Below are positions 1 to 9,262 of a DNA stretch of 64,000 nt, in pieces; within the stretch, counting starts at the first letter, position 1, and each line of letters begins with the position of its first letter. This DNA comes from Rhizobiales bacterium 65-79 (GTDB lineage Bacteria > Pseudomonadota > Alphaproteobacteria > Rhizobiales > Rhizobiaceae), in assembly GCA_001896885.1 (NCBI GenBank), contig MKRJ01000015.1, positions 62,001 to 126,000 of the forward strand, in the 5' to 3' direction. Position numbers and translations under genes: made by a program. The notes below the pieces were generated by a model. That model saw only the letters and a list, made by a program, of their open reading frames with translations. It was not told the origin of the DNA and made no database searches.

Positions 1-1
1 C

Positions 2-667
2 TTCGCCCGGACCAAGCACGGTGCCGACGTGGTGACGCGCAATCTGGAACGCGACGGCTTCGCCGCCGCCGTCATCCACGGCAACAAGTCGCAGAACGCC
101 CGCCAGCGCGCGCTGAACGGCTTCCGCGACGGGTCGGTCCGCATCCTTGTCGCGACCGACATCGCCGCGCGCGGCATTGATGTGCCGGGCATCAGCCACG
201 TCATCAACTACGACCTGCCGGACGAGGCGGAGAGCTATGTGCACCGCATCGGCCGGACGGGGCGCAACGGCGCCGACGGCATCGCGGTGACGCTATGCGA
301 CCCGGCGGAGGTCTCGAAGCTGAGGCAGGTGGAACGGATCATCCGCATGCGCCTGCCGGTCACGGCGTCGCATCTGGATCAGCCCGATCCCGCGCCGCAG
401 CCGCGCGAACGGCCCGTGCGAGCCGAGAATGCGGACCAGCGCCAGCATCATCGCCCGAAAAATCCGCGGTCTGCCCCTAATGGCGTCCACGCGGCCGGCC
501 GCAAGGGGCCGCACGGCAAGCCCGCCGGTCAGCCCCGCGAGGAAGCAGGCGGCGAGAACCGCCATGCCCTGCCCAGGCAACTGATGGACAAGCCCACGGC
601 GAAGAAGCCGTTCCGCAACCGCAAGCGGCGTGGCAATTTCCGCCGGCAGGCGACGAAGGCGGCGTAA
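2..667 (+). CDS. DEAD-box ATP-dependent RNA helicase, C-terminal part (RhlE type)
   Basis: The reading frame is open from the window edge, so the 5' end and the N-terminal helicase domain lie outside. About 221 codons remain. They hold the second RecA-like helicase domain with motif V (ATDIAARGID) and motif VI (HRIGRTGR), followed by a long basic, Arg/Lys/Pro-rich tail ending in KRRGNFRRQATKAA, which is usual for RhlE-like helicases and probably binds RNA. The protein would unwind or remodel structured RNA in the cytoplasm using ATP, for example during ribosome assembly or cold adaptation. It converges on rpmG, with a hairpin terminator between them. The family is sure; the exact subfamily cannot be fixed without the N-terminus. 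Confidence 0.93.
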   Translation, partial: FARTKHGADVVTRNLERDGFAAAVIHGNKSQNARQRALNGFRDGSVRILVATDIAARGIDVPGISHVINYDLPDEAESYVHRIGRTGRNGADGIAVTLCDPAEVSKLRQVERIIRMRLPVTASHLDQPDPAPQPRERPVRAENADQRQHHRPKNPRSAPNGVHAAGRKGPHGKPAGQPREEAGGENRHALPRQLMDKPTAKKPFRNRKRRGNFRRQATKAA

Positions 668-760
668 GAAGGGGTGAATGCGCGGTTCGGGCTCGTCCTT
701 CGGGCCCGCGCGTCACCATGAGGGACGCCTGTCGCCCCATCCAAAAGGACGCACAAAAAC

Positions 761-787
761 AAAACGCCGCCCGTTGGGCGGCGTTTT
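761..787. terminator. Bidirectional hairpin terminator between the RNA helicase gene and rpmG
   Basis: A perfect 12-bp inverted repeat, AAAACGCCGCCC / GGGCGGCGTTTT, with a 3-nt loop (GTT). The GC-rich stem is flanked by A-runs on one side and T-runs on the other, so on either strand it gives a stem followed by a U-tract. It lies between two convergent genes and can stop transcription from both. Confidence 0.9.
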
Positions 788-810
788 GGCATTCGGCGGT
801 GAGGCCGGAA

Positions 811-978
811 TTACTTGATCTTGGTTTCCTTGAACTCGACGTGCTTGCGCGCGATCGGGTCGTACTTCTTCATGACCATCTTCTCGGTCTTGGTGCGGCT
901 GTTCTTGCTGGTCACGTAGAAATAACCCGTGTCCGCCGAAGACAGGAGCTTGATCTTGATGTTGGCAGCTTTCGCCAT
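811..978 (-). CDS. rpmG: 50S ribosomal protein L33
   Basis: This 55-residue protein begins [18 protein letters not shown] and ends in [18 protein letters not shown], the typical length and sequence of bacterial L33. It lacks the CxxC zinc pairs, so it is the Cys-minus form. It is a small structural protein of the large ribosomal subunit near the E site. The ATG at 978 was chosen because the 25 codons available upstream do not resemble L33. It is the last gene of a minus-strand run (topA, rnr, DUF983, NUDIX, rpmG) and ends just before a strong hairpin terminator. Confidence 0.97.
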   Translation of the reverse strand: MAKAANIKIKLLSSADTGYFYVTSKNSRTKTEKMVMKKYDPIARKHVEFKETKIK

Positions 979-1118
979 GTCACTGGTCCGTCGTTTGGAG
1001 GAATGCGCCGCTTCGGCAGGGTGGCCGCCCGCAGCGGAAATCAGGCCGGACACATAAAGGGTGCCGCCGGAAAGTCAAGGCCGGGCGCGACTTCCTCTGT
1101 CTCGCAAGACAGCGAAAC

Positions 1119-1859
1119 CTACAGCACTTCCCGCTGAAAGCGGTTGTGCCGCATCCTGTAGAAGGGAACCGCGCCGCCGGGCCGGAGGCCCGGATCGGTT
1201 TCGAGCCGCTTTTCGAGCTCGCCGAGCACGGTACGCGTGATCGAGGGGATGTCGGCTTCCTTCGCTTCGGCGATCGGAAGCCAGACCAGTTCCTCCAGCT
1301 CGTCGGTCGGTCCGCCTTCGGGAAGCGCCACCGCCACGTCGCTCCGCCATGCCGCCAGGAAGCGCGTATCGAAGCGGCGCACGCGGCCGGGCGGCGTGAT
1401 TGCCCGGGCAACCAGGCGCAGCCGGTCGAGCGAAGGCTGGACGCCATGTTCGACGAAGCCCTGCCAGCCCGGCGCCCTGGTCGCGAAGGCTCCGGTCGTG
1501 CCGATCAGGAGGCCGGCCTCCTCATAGGTCTCGCGGATCGCGGACATGGCGATCGCCCGGGCGCGGGCCATGGACACCGGACGGAGCGAGCCGGAAAGCT
1601 TGGCGATCTCGTCCGCATGCAATTCGCTTGCTGCGGCGACGCGGCTGTCGGCGGGGTCTGTGCGGCCGCCGGGGAAGACGAATTTTCCCGGCATGAAGGC
1701 GTGGCGGCGGTGGCGGCGGCCCATCAGGACCCTGGCGCCGCTATCGGACGTGTCGAGGAGGATCAGCGTCGCCGCGTCGCGCGGGCGCAGCGGGCCCTTG
1801 CCGAGCGCGAAATCCGTCGATTCGGCCTTGTCGACCTCGGCCCGGGTCATTCCGTCCAT
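1119..1859 (-). CDS. NUDIX hydrolase
   Basis: This 246-residue protein has a NUDIX fold: the strand FVFPGGRTD (residues 60-68) precedes the helix RETYEEAG (109-116), which carries the REUXEEXGU part of the NUDIX box that binds the metal-diphosphate. The segment between the conserved Gly and this helix is about 40 residues, much longer than the standard GX5EX7 spacing, so the box is split by an insertion. Known members hydrolyse nucleoside diphosphates linked to another moiety; the substrate here cannot be deduced. The start may instead be the second Met three codons in. It follows the DUF983 gene on the same strand after 23 bp, probably in the rnr operon. Confidence 0.88.
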   Translation of the reverse strand: MDGMTRAEVDKAESTDFALGKGPLRPRDAATLILLDTSDSGARVLMGRRHRRHAFMPGKFVFPGGRTDPADSRVAAASELHADEIAKLSGSLRPVSMARARAIAMSAIRETYEEAGLLIGTTGAFATRAPGWQGFVEHGVQPSLDRLRLVARAITPPGRVRRFDTRFLAAWRSDVAVALPEGGPTDELEELVWLPIAEAKEADIPSITRTVLGELEKRLETDPGLRPGGAVPFYRMRHNRFQREVL

Positions 1860-1882
1860 GCGATCCTCTCCTCCCGGGAAGG

Positions 1883-2365
1883 CTATAGGGCAGCCCGACG
1901 CTCGAGAAGCTCGGGATGCGATTCCACGACGTCTTCACTGCCGCCGAAGCCGTGCATGTAAAGCGCCCATTGCAGGCCGACGATCGCCCCTTTCACGGGG
2001 CGCAGGAGCGCCAGCGCGAGCAGGACGGTCAGCGGTATCCAGATCGAAAGATGCGCCCACAGCGGCAGGTCGGCCACCGCTTCCAGCGCGAGAAAGCCGC
2101 CGACCATGATATGCCCGACGATTACCACGACGATATAGGCCGGGAAATCGTCGGCCCGGTGGTGGTGGATCTCCTCGCCGCAATGCTCGCAGCGATCGAC
2201 GGTCTTGACGAAGGAACGGAAAAGCCGGCCCTCGCCGCATTTCGGGCAGCGGCCTTGAAAACCGCGGCGCATGGCGTCCCACAGGGGGCGTGTCGGCCTG
2301 CCTGAATGCCGTTCGCCGCCGAAGGAATCCTGTTCCCCGCCGAACACCTGCTGTTCCATCCTCAT
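1883..2365 (-). CDS. DUF983 family zinc-ribbon membrane protein
   Basis: A 160-residue protein with a small zinc ribbon (C40-x2-C43 and C59-x2-C62) followed by two predicted transmembrane helices (about 76-97 and 105-125). This is the DUF983 layout, common in Alphaproteobacteria; its biochemical role is unknown. Its ATG overlaps the rnr stop codon (ATGA, 4 nt), so it is probably translated by coupling to RNase R. It is likely an inner-membrane protein. Family assignment is firm, function is not. Confidence 0.9.
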   Translation of the reverse strand: MRMEQQVFGGEQDSFGGERHSGRPTRPLWDAMRRGFQGRCPKCGEGRLFRSFVKTVDRCEHCGEEIHHHRADDFPAYIVVVIVGHIMVGGFLALEAVADLPLWAHLSIWIPLTVLLALALLRPVKGAIVGLQWALYMHGFGGSEDVVESHPELLERRAAL

Positions 2366-4671
2366 CTCCGACCGCCGGCGCGCCGCGCCGGCCCTGCTCT
2401 CCGCTCCCGCCGCTTCGCCTTGTGGAAGGAACGGCTCGATCCCTCCAGCGGCCGGGGCTCGCTCAACATCTCGAATCGCATCGCTCCGGCGAGCGGCGCG
2501 ATCTCGACCAGCCTCACCTCCACCGCGTCCGCTAGGCGGTAGCCCCTGCCGGTACGACGTCCACGAAGCATGTGGGAAGCTTCATCGAAGATATAGTAGT
2601 CGTCGCCCAGCGTTGAAATGGGGATGAACCCGTCTGCGCCAAATTGCGGCAGACGCACGAACAGGCCGGCCTTCGTCACGCCGGAAATACGGGCATCGAA
2701 GGCGTCGCCTTCGCGCTCGGAAAGATAGGCGGCGACCAGCCGGTCGACCGTGTCGCGCTCGGCCGCCATGGCGCGCCGTTCCGAGGCCGAGATGAGTTCG
2801 GAAATCTCCTTCAGCCGCGCTTCCTCGCCCGGCGTCAGGCCGTCATTGCCGAGTCCGAGCGCGCCGATCAGCGCGCGGTGCACGATCAAGTCCGCATAGC
2901 GGCGGATCGGCGAGGTAAAATGCGCGTAGCGCCGCAGATTGAGACCGAAATGGCCGATATTGTCCGGCGAATATTCAGCCTGGCTCTGCGACCGGAGGAC
3001 CACTTCGTTGACCAGCGCCTCGTTATCGCCGCCGGCGACGCGTTCGAGGATGCGATTGAGCTGGCCGGGGCGGAGCTGGGCTCCCCGCGCGAGCGATATC
3101 CCGATCGATTGCAGGAACTCGCGCAGGCCTTCCTGCTTGGCGAGCGAGGGCTGATCGTGGGTGCGATAGACCAGCGACTGCCGCTTCGCTTCGAGCGTCT
3201 CGGCCGCGGCCACATTCGCCTGGATCATGAACTCCTCGATCAGCTTGTGCGCGTCAAGGCGCTCCGGCACGACGACACGGTCGACGGTGCCGTCGGGTTT
3301 GAGCAGGATCTTGCGCTCGGGCAGGTCGAGTTCCAACGGCTCGCGCGCCCGGCGTGCGCGCTGCAGCACGGCGTATGCGGCCCATAGCGGCTTCAGGATC
3401 GTCTCCAGGATCGGGCCGGTCCTGTCATCCGGCGCGCCGTCGATGGCGGCCTGTGCCTGACTGTAGGCCAGCCTGGCGTGCGAGCGCATCATGACGCGGT
3501 GGAAGGAATGCCTGATCTTGCGGCCCTCGGCGGAGAAGGTCATGCGGACCGCAAGGGCAGGGCGGTCCTCGTTCTCACGCAGCGAACAGAGATCGTTGGA
3601 GATGCGCTCGGGCAGCATCGGCACGACCCGGTCGGGGAAATAGACGGAGTTGCCGCGCTTCAGCGCCTCGCGGTCGAGCGCCGAGCCGGTCCGCACATAG
3701 GCGGCGACGTCGGCGATGGCGACGGTCGCGATGACGCCGCCCGGATTCTTCTCGTCAGGGTCGGGTTCGGCGAAGACGGCGTCGTCATGGTCCTTGGCGT
3801 CGGAAGGGTCGATGGTAACGAGCGGAATATTGCGCCAGTCCTCGCGGCCCTTCATCGTGGCCGGCTTGGCGGCCTCCGCTTCCGCCAGAACCTCCGGCGG
3901 GAAGATGTGTGGGATGCCATGGGCGTGGATGGCGATCATCGAGACCGCCTTTTCGCTCGACAGCGAGCCGAGCACGGCGATGATTTTGCCGTGTCTCAGC
4001 CCGTAGCGGCCTGCGCTCGACGGCTCGACCTCGACCAGGTCGCCGGGCTTCGCGCCGTTCAGATATTCCTTGTCGACCGCCAGTTCCGCCTGCCGGCGCT
4101 CGACCGGCTCTATGCGATAGCCGCCGTCGCCGAGGCGCCGCACCACGCCCAGAACGGCGTCGCGGCGCTTGTCGACCAGCTTCATCACCCGTGCGGTGTA
4201 GGCCGGTCCGTCCTTTCCCCGGGAAGGGAAGATGCGGGCGAGCACGCGGTCGCCGACACCGGCGACCGGCGCTTTGTCGCCACGCGGCGCGCGGACCGCG
4301 ACCAGGGCGGCCGGAAGGCTGCGCTGTCCTTCGGTCTCGGCCGGACGCGCGAGCAGCGCGCCGTCCGGATCACGCTCGAAGATGTCGAGAAGCGTGATGC
4401 TCGGCAGGGATCCGGGCGTGGAAAGACGCTTGCGGCGGCTTTCGAGCAGGCCCTCGTCCTCGAGTTCCCTGAGCGTATCCTTCAGCCAGATACGGTCCTC
4501 GTTCTTCAGGCCGAAGGCCTTGGCGAGTTCGCGGCGGCCCGAGCGGTCCGGATTGTCGGCGATGAATTGCAGCAACTCTTCGCGCGAAGGACGGTGGGCG
4601 GTCCTGTCCCCGGCCGACCTCGGCGCTCCGTGCCGATCTGCCCCGTTGCCGCCGGAAATCCTGCGCGCCAA
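2362..4671 (-). CDS. rnr: Ribonuclease R
   Basis: A 769-residue 3'-5' exoribonuclease that degrades structured RNA in the cytoplasm. An N-terminal winged-helix and cold-shock-like RNA-binding part precedes the RNB catalytic domain, whose signature IDPSDAKDHDDA (287-298) supplies the Asp cluster that binds Mg2+. A C-terminal S1 domain (GVTKAGLFVRLPQFGADGFI) and a basic tail follow. The start is TTG at 4671; no ATG gives a complete N-terminus. It begins 7 bp after the topA stop and overlaps the DUF983 start, so topA, rnr and DUF983 look like one transcript. Confidence 0.96.
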   Translation of the reverse strand: MARRISGGNGADRHGAPRSAGDRTAHRPSREELLQFIADNPDRSGRRELAKAFGLKNEDRIWLKDTLRELEDEGLLESRRKRLSTPGSLPSITLLDIFERDPDGALLARPAETEGQRSLPAALVAVRAPRGDKAPVAGVGDRVLARIFPSRGKDGPAYTARVMKLVDKRRDAVLGVVRRLGDGGYRIEPVERRQAELAVDKEYLNGAKPGDLVEVEPSSAGRYGLRHGKIIAVLGSLSSEKAVSMIAIHAHGIPHIFPPEVLAEAEAAKPATMKGREDWRNIPLVTIDPSDAKDHDDAVFAEPDPDEKNPGGVIATVAIADVAAYVRTGSALDREALKRGNSVYFPDRVVPMLPERISNDLCSLRENEDRPALAVRMTFSAEGRKIRHSFHRVMMRSHARLAYSQAQAAIDGAPDDRTGPILETILKPLWAAYAVLQRARRAREPLELDLPERKILLKPDGTVDRVVVPERLDAHKLIEEFMIQANVAAAETLEAKRQSLVYRTHDQPSLAKQEGLREFLQSIGISLARGAQLRPGQLNRILERVAGGDNEALVNEVVLRSQSQAEYSPDNIGHFGLNLRRYAHFTSPIRRYADLIVHRALIGALGLGNDGLTPGEEARLKEISELISASERRAMAAERDTVDRLVAAYLSEREGDAFDARISGVTKAGLFVRLPQFGADGFIPISTLGDDYYIFDEASHMLRGRRTGRGYRLADAVEVRLVEIAPLAGAMRFEMLSEPRPLEGSSRSFHKAKRRERRAGPARRAGGRR

Positions 4672-4678
4672 TCCCGTA

Positions 4679-7228
4679 TCAGCCCTTCTTCCGGCGTGCC
4701 GGCTTCTTTCCGCCGCCCTTGCCGGCCTTCGCCGCGATCAGGGCAAACGCCTCCTCGACCGTGACGGACATCGGCTCCTTGCCCTTCGGGAGGGTGGCGT
4801 TGACCTTGCCCCAGTTGACATAGGGGCCGTAGCGGCCGTCGCGCACGGTGATCTTGCCGCCTTCCGGATGCTCGCCGAGGTCCTTCAGCGCCGCCGGGGT
4901 CGAGCGCGCGCCCGGACCCTTCGCCTTCTTCTCGGCGAGAACCGAGACGGCGCGGTTGAGCCCGATGGAAAAAACGTCCTCGACCGACTCCAAATTGGCG
5001 TAGGTGCCGTCATGCAGCACGAACGGCCCGTAGCGCCCGATGCCGGCCGAGATCATCTTGCCGGTTTCCGGATGCTTGCCGACGTCGCGCGGCAGCGAGA
5101 GCAGCGCCAGCGCCTTCTCGTGGTCTATCGTCTCGACGGCCCAGCCCTTGGGCAGGCTCGCGCGCTTGGCTTCCTTCCCTTCGCCGCGCTGCACGTAGGG
5201 TCCGAAGCGGCCGGAGCGCAGCGTGATCTCCTCGCCTGTATAGGGATCGGTGCCGAGCGCCCGGGCCTCCTCGCCATTGAGGGCCTGTTCGCCATTGCCG
5301 TTGGCCTCGACGCCGAGCTGCCGCGTGTAGCCGCATTCGGGATAGTTCGAGCAGCCGATGAAGGCGCCGTACTTGCCGAGCTTGAGAGACAGCTTGCCAT
5401 TGCCGCATTTGGGGCATGCGCGGGGATCAGAGCCGTCTTCCTTCGCTGGGAAAACCAGCGGCGCCAATTCCTCGTTCAGCGCGTCGAGCACGTCGGAAAC
5501 GCGCAGTTCCTTGATGTCGTCGACGGCTCCGGAGAAATCGCGCCAGAAATCGCGCAGCACGTCCTTCCATTTGAGCTTGCCGTCGGAGATTTCGTCGAGC
5601 TGTTCCTCGAGCGAGGCGGTGAAATCATATTCGACGTAGCGCTCGAAGAAACTTTCGAGGAACGCCGTCACCAGCCGGCCCTTGGCCTCCGGGATGAGCC
5701 GCCGCTTCTCAATCGCGACATAGCCGCGGTCCTCCAGCGTTTTCAGCGTGGATGCATAGGTGGAAGGCCGGCCGATGCCGAGTTCCTCCATCTTGCGGAT
5801 GAGCGAGGCCTCGGAATAGCGCGGCGGCGGCTCGGTCGTATGCTCCGTGGCGGTGACGGAACGGCGGTCGAGAGCCTCGTCGGCCCGGATCTCGGGCAGG
5901 CGGCGGTTTTCCTCGTCTTCCGAATCCTCGTCGCGCTGGTCGGTATAGGCGGCGAGGAAACCGTCGAAACGCGTCACCGAGCCGACGGCGCGCAGGCCGG
6001 CGGTCCGGCCGCCGTTCCGCGCCTCGATCTCGACGGTCGTGCGCTCGATATCCGCCGGCTGCATCTGGCTGGCGATAGCGCGCTTCCAGACGATATCGTA
6101 GAGGCGTGCCTGGTCGGCATCGAGATACTGTTTTACCGAAGCGGGCGTGCGCGAAAAATCGGTCGGGCGGATGGCCTCGTGCGCTTCCTGCGCGTTCTTG
6201 GCCTTCACCGAATAGTAACGCGGCTTCTCCGGCAGGTATTTTTCGCCGAACTCCTTGCCGATCGCGCTGCGCGCGGCGGCGATCGCCTCCGGCGCCATCT
6301 GGACGCCGTCGGTGCGCATATAGGTGATGAGGCCGGCGGTCTCGCCGCCGAGATCGACACCCTCGTAGAGCCGCTGGGCGACCTGCATGGTGCGGCTCGC
6401 CGAGAAGCCGAGGCGGGAGGAGGCCGCCTGCTGCAGGGTCGAGGTGGTGAAGGGCGGGGCCGGATTGCGCTTGGTGGGCTTTGCCTCGACGGACAACGCC
6501 CTGAAGGTTGCGCCGTCGAGCATTGCCTTGATTTCAGAGGCTTGCTCGGAAGACTTGATGTCGAGCTTCTGGAGCTTCCTGCCTTCATAGGCGGTCAGCC
6601 TGGCCTCGAACTCCTGGCTGCGCGGCGTCGCCAGGATGGCCGCGATCTGCCAGTATTCCTCGCGGACGAAGCGCTCGATCTCGGCTTCGCGGTCGCAGAC
6701 GAGGCGGAGCGCCACCGACTGCACGCGGCCGGCCGAGCGGGCGCCCGGCAGCTTGCGCCACAGCACCGGCGACAGGGTGAAGCCGACGAGATAGTCGAGC
6801 GCGCGGCGCGCCAGATAGGCGTCGACCAGCGGCGCGTCGATGTCGCGCGGATGCGCCATCGCCTCGAGCACCGAATTCTTGGTGATGGCGTTGAAGACGA
6901 CGCGCTTGACCGGCTTGTCCTTCAACGCGCGCTTCTGGCGCAGCACTTCCAGCACGTGCCAGGAGATGGCCTCGCCCTCGCGGTCCGGGTCGGTGGCGAG
7001 GATGAGGCCGTCGGCGGACTTCAGCGCATTGACGATATCGGAGAGCCGTTTCGAGGCCTTGCCGTCCACGGCCCAGGACATGGCGAAATCCTCGTCCGGC
7101 CGCACGGAGCCGTCCTTGGCCGGCAGGTCGCGCACATGGCCGAAGGAGGCCAGGACGTGATAATCCCGGCCAAGATATTTGTTGATCGTTTTCGCCTTCG
7201 CAGGCGATTCGACGACGACGACGTCCAT
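4679..7228 (-). CDS. topA: DNA topoisomerase I
   Basis: An 849-residue type IA topoisomerase that relaxes negative supercoils. The N-terminus MDVVVVESPAKAKTINKYLG begins the Toprim domain, with the acidic metal site in ATDPDREGEAI. The active-site Tyr lies in GLITYMRTDG. One four-Cys zinc-finger repeat (CPKCGNGKLSLKLGKYGAF...) follows, then several Cys-less C-terminal repeats containing RYGPYV/RFGPYV, and a Lys-rich tail. This is the usual alphaproteobacterial form. It heads the run topA, rnr, DUF983, NUDIX, rpmG. In many rhizobia dprA lies just upstream; here about 900 bp with a small gene and a lipoprotein gene intervene. Confidence 0.97.
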   Translation of the reverse strand: MDVVVVESPAKAKTINKYLGRDYHVLASFGHVRDLPAKDGSVRPDEDFAMSWAVDGKASKRLSDIVNALKSADGLILATDPDREGEAISWHVLEVLRQKRALKDKPVKRVVFNAITKNSVLEAMAHPRDIDAPLVDAYLARRALDYLVGFTLSPVLWRKLPGARSAGRVQSVALRLVCDREAEIERFVREEYWQIAAILATPRSQEFEARLTAYEGRKLQKLDIKSSEQASEIKAMLDGATFRALSVEAKPTKRNPAPPFTTSTLQQAASSRLGFSASRTMQVAQRLYEGVDLGGETAGLITYMRTDGVQMAPEAIAAARSAIGKEFGEKYLPEKPRYYSVKAKNAQEAHEAIRPTDFSRTPASVKQYLDADQARLYDIVWKRAIASQMQPADIERTTVEIEARNGGRTAGLRAVGSVTRFDGFLAAYTDQRDEDSEDEENRRLPEIRADEALDRRSVTATEHTTEPPPRYSEASLIRKMEELGIGRPSTYASTLKTLEDRGYVAIEKRRLIPEAKGRLVTAFLESFFERYVEYDFTASLEEQLDEISDGKLKWKDVLRDFWRDFSGAVDDIKELRVSDVLDALNEELAPLVFPAKEDGSDPRACPKCGNGKLSLKLGKYGAFIGCSNYPECGYTRQLGVEANGNGEQALNGEEARALGTDPYTGEEITLRSGRFGPYVQRGEGKEAKRASLPKGWAVETIDHEKALALLSLPRDVGKHPETGKMISAGIGRYGPFVLHDGTYANLESVEDVFSIGLNRAVSVLAEKKAKGPGARSTPAALKDLGEHPEGGKITVRDGRYGPYVNWGKVNATLPKGKEPMSVTVEEAFALIAAKAGKGGGKKPARRKKG

Positions 7229-7522
7229 GGATGGTCAGGTTTCCCGCCGCGGATAAGGGGAAATCCGTGGCGCAAGCGGTTAAGAATCCGCCCTGCACAT
7301 GGCCGCGCTTTGCCGTCCGGTCAAGAGGCGATGCGCAATTCGGGCGCCGGAGGCAGCTTACTACCAACTCCCGGTTGATGAAAACAGGATTGCAATCCTG
7401 GCTATTCATGATAGGTTGTGCACACCGATATAATGCAACTAAAAGTTTATAGATGCGACGCGGGGCGTGCCGGCTGGACCGCCTGACGAGGACGCCCCGT
7501 CGCCGCCTGACCGGAAAGCAGC
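7229..7522. promoter_or_regulatory. Divergent regulatory region between topA and a small plus-strand gene
   Basis: These 294 bp lie between two divergent genes and no coding frame is convincing. The right half is AT-rich for this genome. It holds a perfect 16-bp palindrome, CAGGATTGCAATCCTG (7385-7400), and downstream of it a consensus -10 hexamer TATAAT (7429-7434) pointing at the gene starting at 7523. The -35 region (TTCATG, 7405-7410, spacer 18) is weak. The palindrome could be an operator just upstream of that promoter; this is inference. Confidence 0.5.
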
Positions 7523-7732
7523 ATGGCCTACAACAAGCGGCGGACGGAGACACTCGACTACATGCAGAGCATGCTCGGCCAGATGCGCACCATGGCCGAA
7601 GCGGAACGCTGCGACATGCTCGCCTATCTGATCGAGATGGCCTATGTCGAAGTCAGCGACATCATCCGCGGCGAGCGCCCGGCGCGGGTGCGCGATCCTT
7701 TCTACCGGGGCAATCGTGGCAACGCCGCCTGA
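7523..7732 (+). CDS. Small conserved rhizobial protein of unknown function
   Basis: A 69-residue protein starting MAYNKRRTETLDYMQSMLGQ, with GGAAAG about 8 nt before the ATG. It is predicted to be mostly helical in its first 50 residues (QMRTMAEAERCDMLAYLIEMA), with a basic Arg-rich tail and no signal peptide or membrane segment. It resembles small proteins often annotated as hypothetical in Rhizobiales. A TATAAT box and a 16-bp palindrome lie upstream. No function can be assigned; a short helical regulator or adaptor is only one possibility. Confidence 0.75.
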   Translation: MAYNKRRTETLDYMQSMLGQMRTMAEAERCDMLAYLIEMAYVEVSDIIRGERPARVRDPFYRGNRGNAA

Positions 7733-7746
7733 CGTTCAAAAGTTGG

Positions 7747-8109
7747 CTAAAGTCTTCCTTGCAACATGTGAACCGCCCTCGCGGTGAGTTGTCCCTGCAT
7801 TACGGAGCGATAGTCGGAATAGGTCATCTTTCCACTGGCGTAATACCGCTCGATCCGGTCACAAACATCGCGCCGAACCGTCGCCGGATTGGCATTCAAA
7901 AGGGCCGCGACTGCTTCGGTGTCGCTCTTCTTCAGTGTAATATCCATTCGCGCAACGCACGCGGTCACGGCCTTGTCGTGTGCCACCTTGCGTAGGGCAG
8001 GGTCAGCCGCCAATCGTTTCTGACCTGCCTCGAACTGCTCTTGGCTCATCGTCGTGCAGCCAGCGATCAAAACGACGTTCAGAATGGCTGCCAGTGTAGA
8101 ATATCGCAT
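7747..8109 (-). CDS. Small putative lipoprotein
   Basis: A 120-residue protein with a short hydrophobic leader and a lipobox, VVLIAGC, giving Cys18 as the likely lipidated residue. The mature part is helical and charged, with no domain I recognise; it ends GQLTARAVHMLQGRL. The ATG at 8109 is supported by a strong AAGGGGGG ribosome site, so the open frame continuing upstream into dprA is not used. It starts 22 bp after the dprA stop and could be the last gene of the pyrB-pyrC'-plsY-dprA run. It is probably envelope-attached. Confidence 0.8.
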   Translation of the reverse strand: MRYSTLAAILNVVLIAGCTTMSQEQFEAGQKRLAADPALRKVAHDKAVTACVARMDITLKKSDTEAVAALLNANPATVRRDVCDRIERYYASGKMTYSDYRSVMQGQLTARAVHMLQGRL

Positions 8110-8131
8110 TTGGTTGTACCCCCCCTTCGAA

Positions 8132-9262
8132 TCAATCTTGACCAGGCGAAAGCGAAACCGCACCACCGGCATGCCGCTCCAGCCGGCCGGCGAGGTCGAG
8201 TTCGAGCAGCACCATGAAGACCTGCGCCGGATGCAGTCCGGTGTAGCGGATGATCTCGTCGATGGCCGTCGGTACCGGGCTGAGAGCCTCCAGAACCCTG
8301 TCGCGGTCGTCGTCTCCCGGCGGCGGGACGGCGGAAAGGTCCGGCGGCTCGTCGAGATCGGACGGCGGAGGCGGCGCGCCGACCAGCGGCGCGATCTGTT
8401 CGAGGACATCCTTTGCCTCGGTCACCAGGATGGCGCCGTCCTTCAGAAGGCCGTTGGTTCCGGCGGCACGCGGGTCGAGCGGCGAGCCGGGCACAGCGAA
8501 GACGAGCCGCCCCATCTCGCCGGCGAGCCTGGCGCTGATCAGCGAGCCCGAGCGTTTCGCCGCTTCCACGACGACGAGACCATAGGCCAGGCCGGCGATG
8601 ATGCGGTTGCGGCGCGGGAAGTCGCGCGCCCTCGGCTCCCAGCCGAACGGCATCTCGGAGATAACCGCGCCGCCGCCCGCCGCGATCTCGTTGTAGAGGT
8701 CGATGTTCTCCGGCGGATAGGGCAGGTCCAGTCCGCCCGCCAGAACGGCGATGGTGCCGGTGGCGAGGCTGCCGCGATGTGCGGCCGTATCGATGCCGCG
8801 CGCCAGGCCGGAGACGACGGCATAGCCTTCGCGGCCGAGGTCGGCGGCGAGCGCCTGCGCCATGCGTATGCCGGCGAGCGAGGCGTTGCGCGCGCCTACG
8901 ATGGCGACCGGCGGCAGGGCAAAGACGGCGGCCTTGCCCTTGATCGCCACCAGCGGCGGCGGCAGTTCCATGCGCCTCAGCATCGGCGGATAATCGGCCT
9001 CGCCGATGGCGACGAAGCGCGCGCCGGCGCGGGCCGCGAGTTCCATCTCGGCTTCCGCCTCGGCGGGCGAGGGGATCCTGACCGGCCGCATGCCGCCGCC
9101 GCTCAAGGTGAGTTCCGGCAGCATGGCGATGGCGTTGTCGGCCGAGCCGAAGCGGTTGATCAGGTCGCGGAAGGTCGCGGGACCGACATTGTCGGTGCGG
9201 ATGAGCCGTAGCCAGGAGAGCCGCTGCCGGTCGCTCAGCGCCGGTGCGGTGGGCCTAGTCAC
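8132..9262 (-). CDS. dprA: DNA-processing protein DprA/Smf
   Basis: A 376-residue protein that in known systems loads RecA onto incoming single-stranded DNA during natural transformation. It has an N-terminal helix-hairpin part ([18 protein letters not shown]), the Rossmann-like DprA core ([15 protein letters not shown], ...[38 protein letters not shown]) and a C-terminal winged helix ([17 protein letters not shown]). The start is GTG at 9262, overlapping the plsY stop by 3 nt (GTGA), which indicates coupling. DprA is widespread also in bacteria not known to be competent. Confidence 0.95.
   Translation of the reverse strand: MTRPTAPALSDRQRLSWLRLIRTDNVGPATFRDLINRFGSADNAIAMLPELTLSGGGMRPVRIPSPAEAEAEMELAARAGARFVAIGEADYPPMLRRMELPPPLVAIKGKAAVFALPPVAIVGARNASLAGIRMAQALAADLGREGYAVVSGLARGIDTAAHRGSLATGTIAVLAGGLDLPYPPENIDLYNEIAAGGGAVISEMPFGWEPRARDFPRRNRIIAGLAYGLVVVEAAKRSGSLISARLAGEMGRLVFAVPGSPLDPRAAGTNGLLKDGAILVTEAKDVLEQIAPLVGAPPPPSDLDEPPDLSAVPPPGDDDRDRVLEALSPVPTAIDEIIRYTGLHPAQVFMVLLELDLAGRLERHAGGAVSLSPGQD

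Noticed and set aside
4232-7378. 1048-codon open frame opposite topA and rnr
   Set aside because: It is an antisense shadow of two clear genes; its product is Arg/Gly/Ala-rich without any domain, as expected in high-GC DNA.
8110-8409. N-terminal extension of the small lipoprotein into dprA
   Set aside because: The added residues are Arg/Ser-rich shadow sequence; a strong ribosome site and signal peptide mark the internal ATG.
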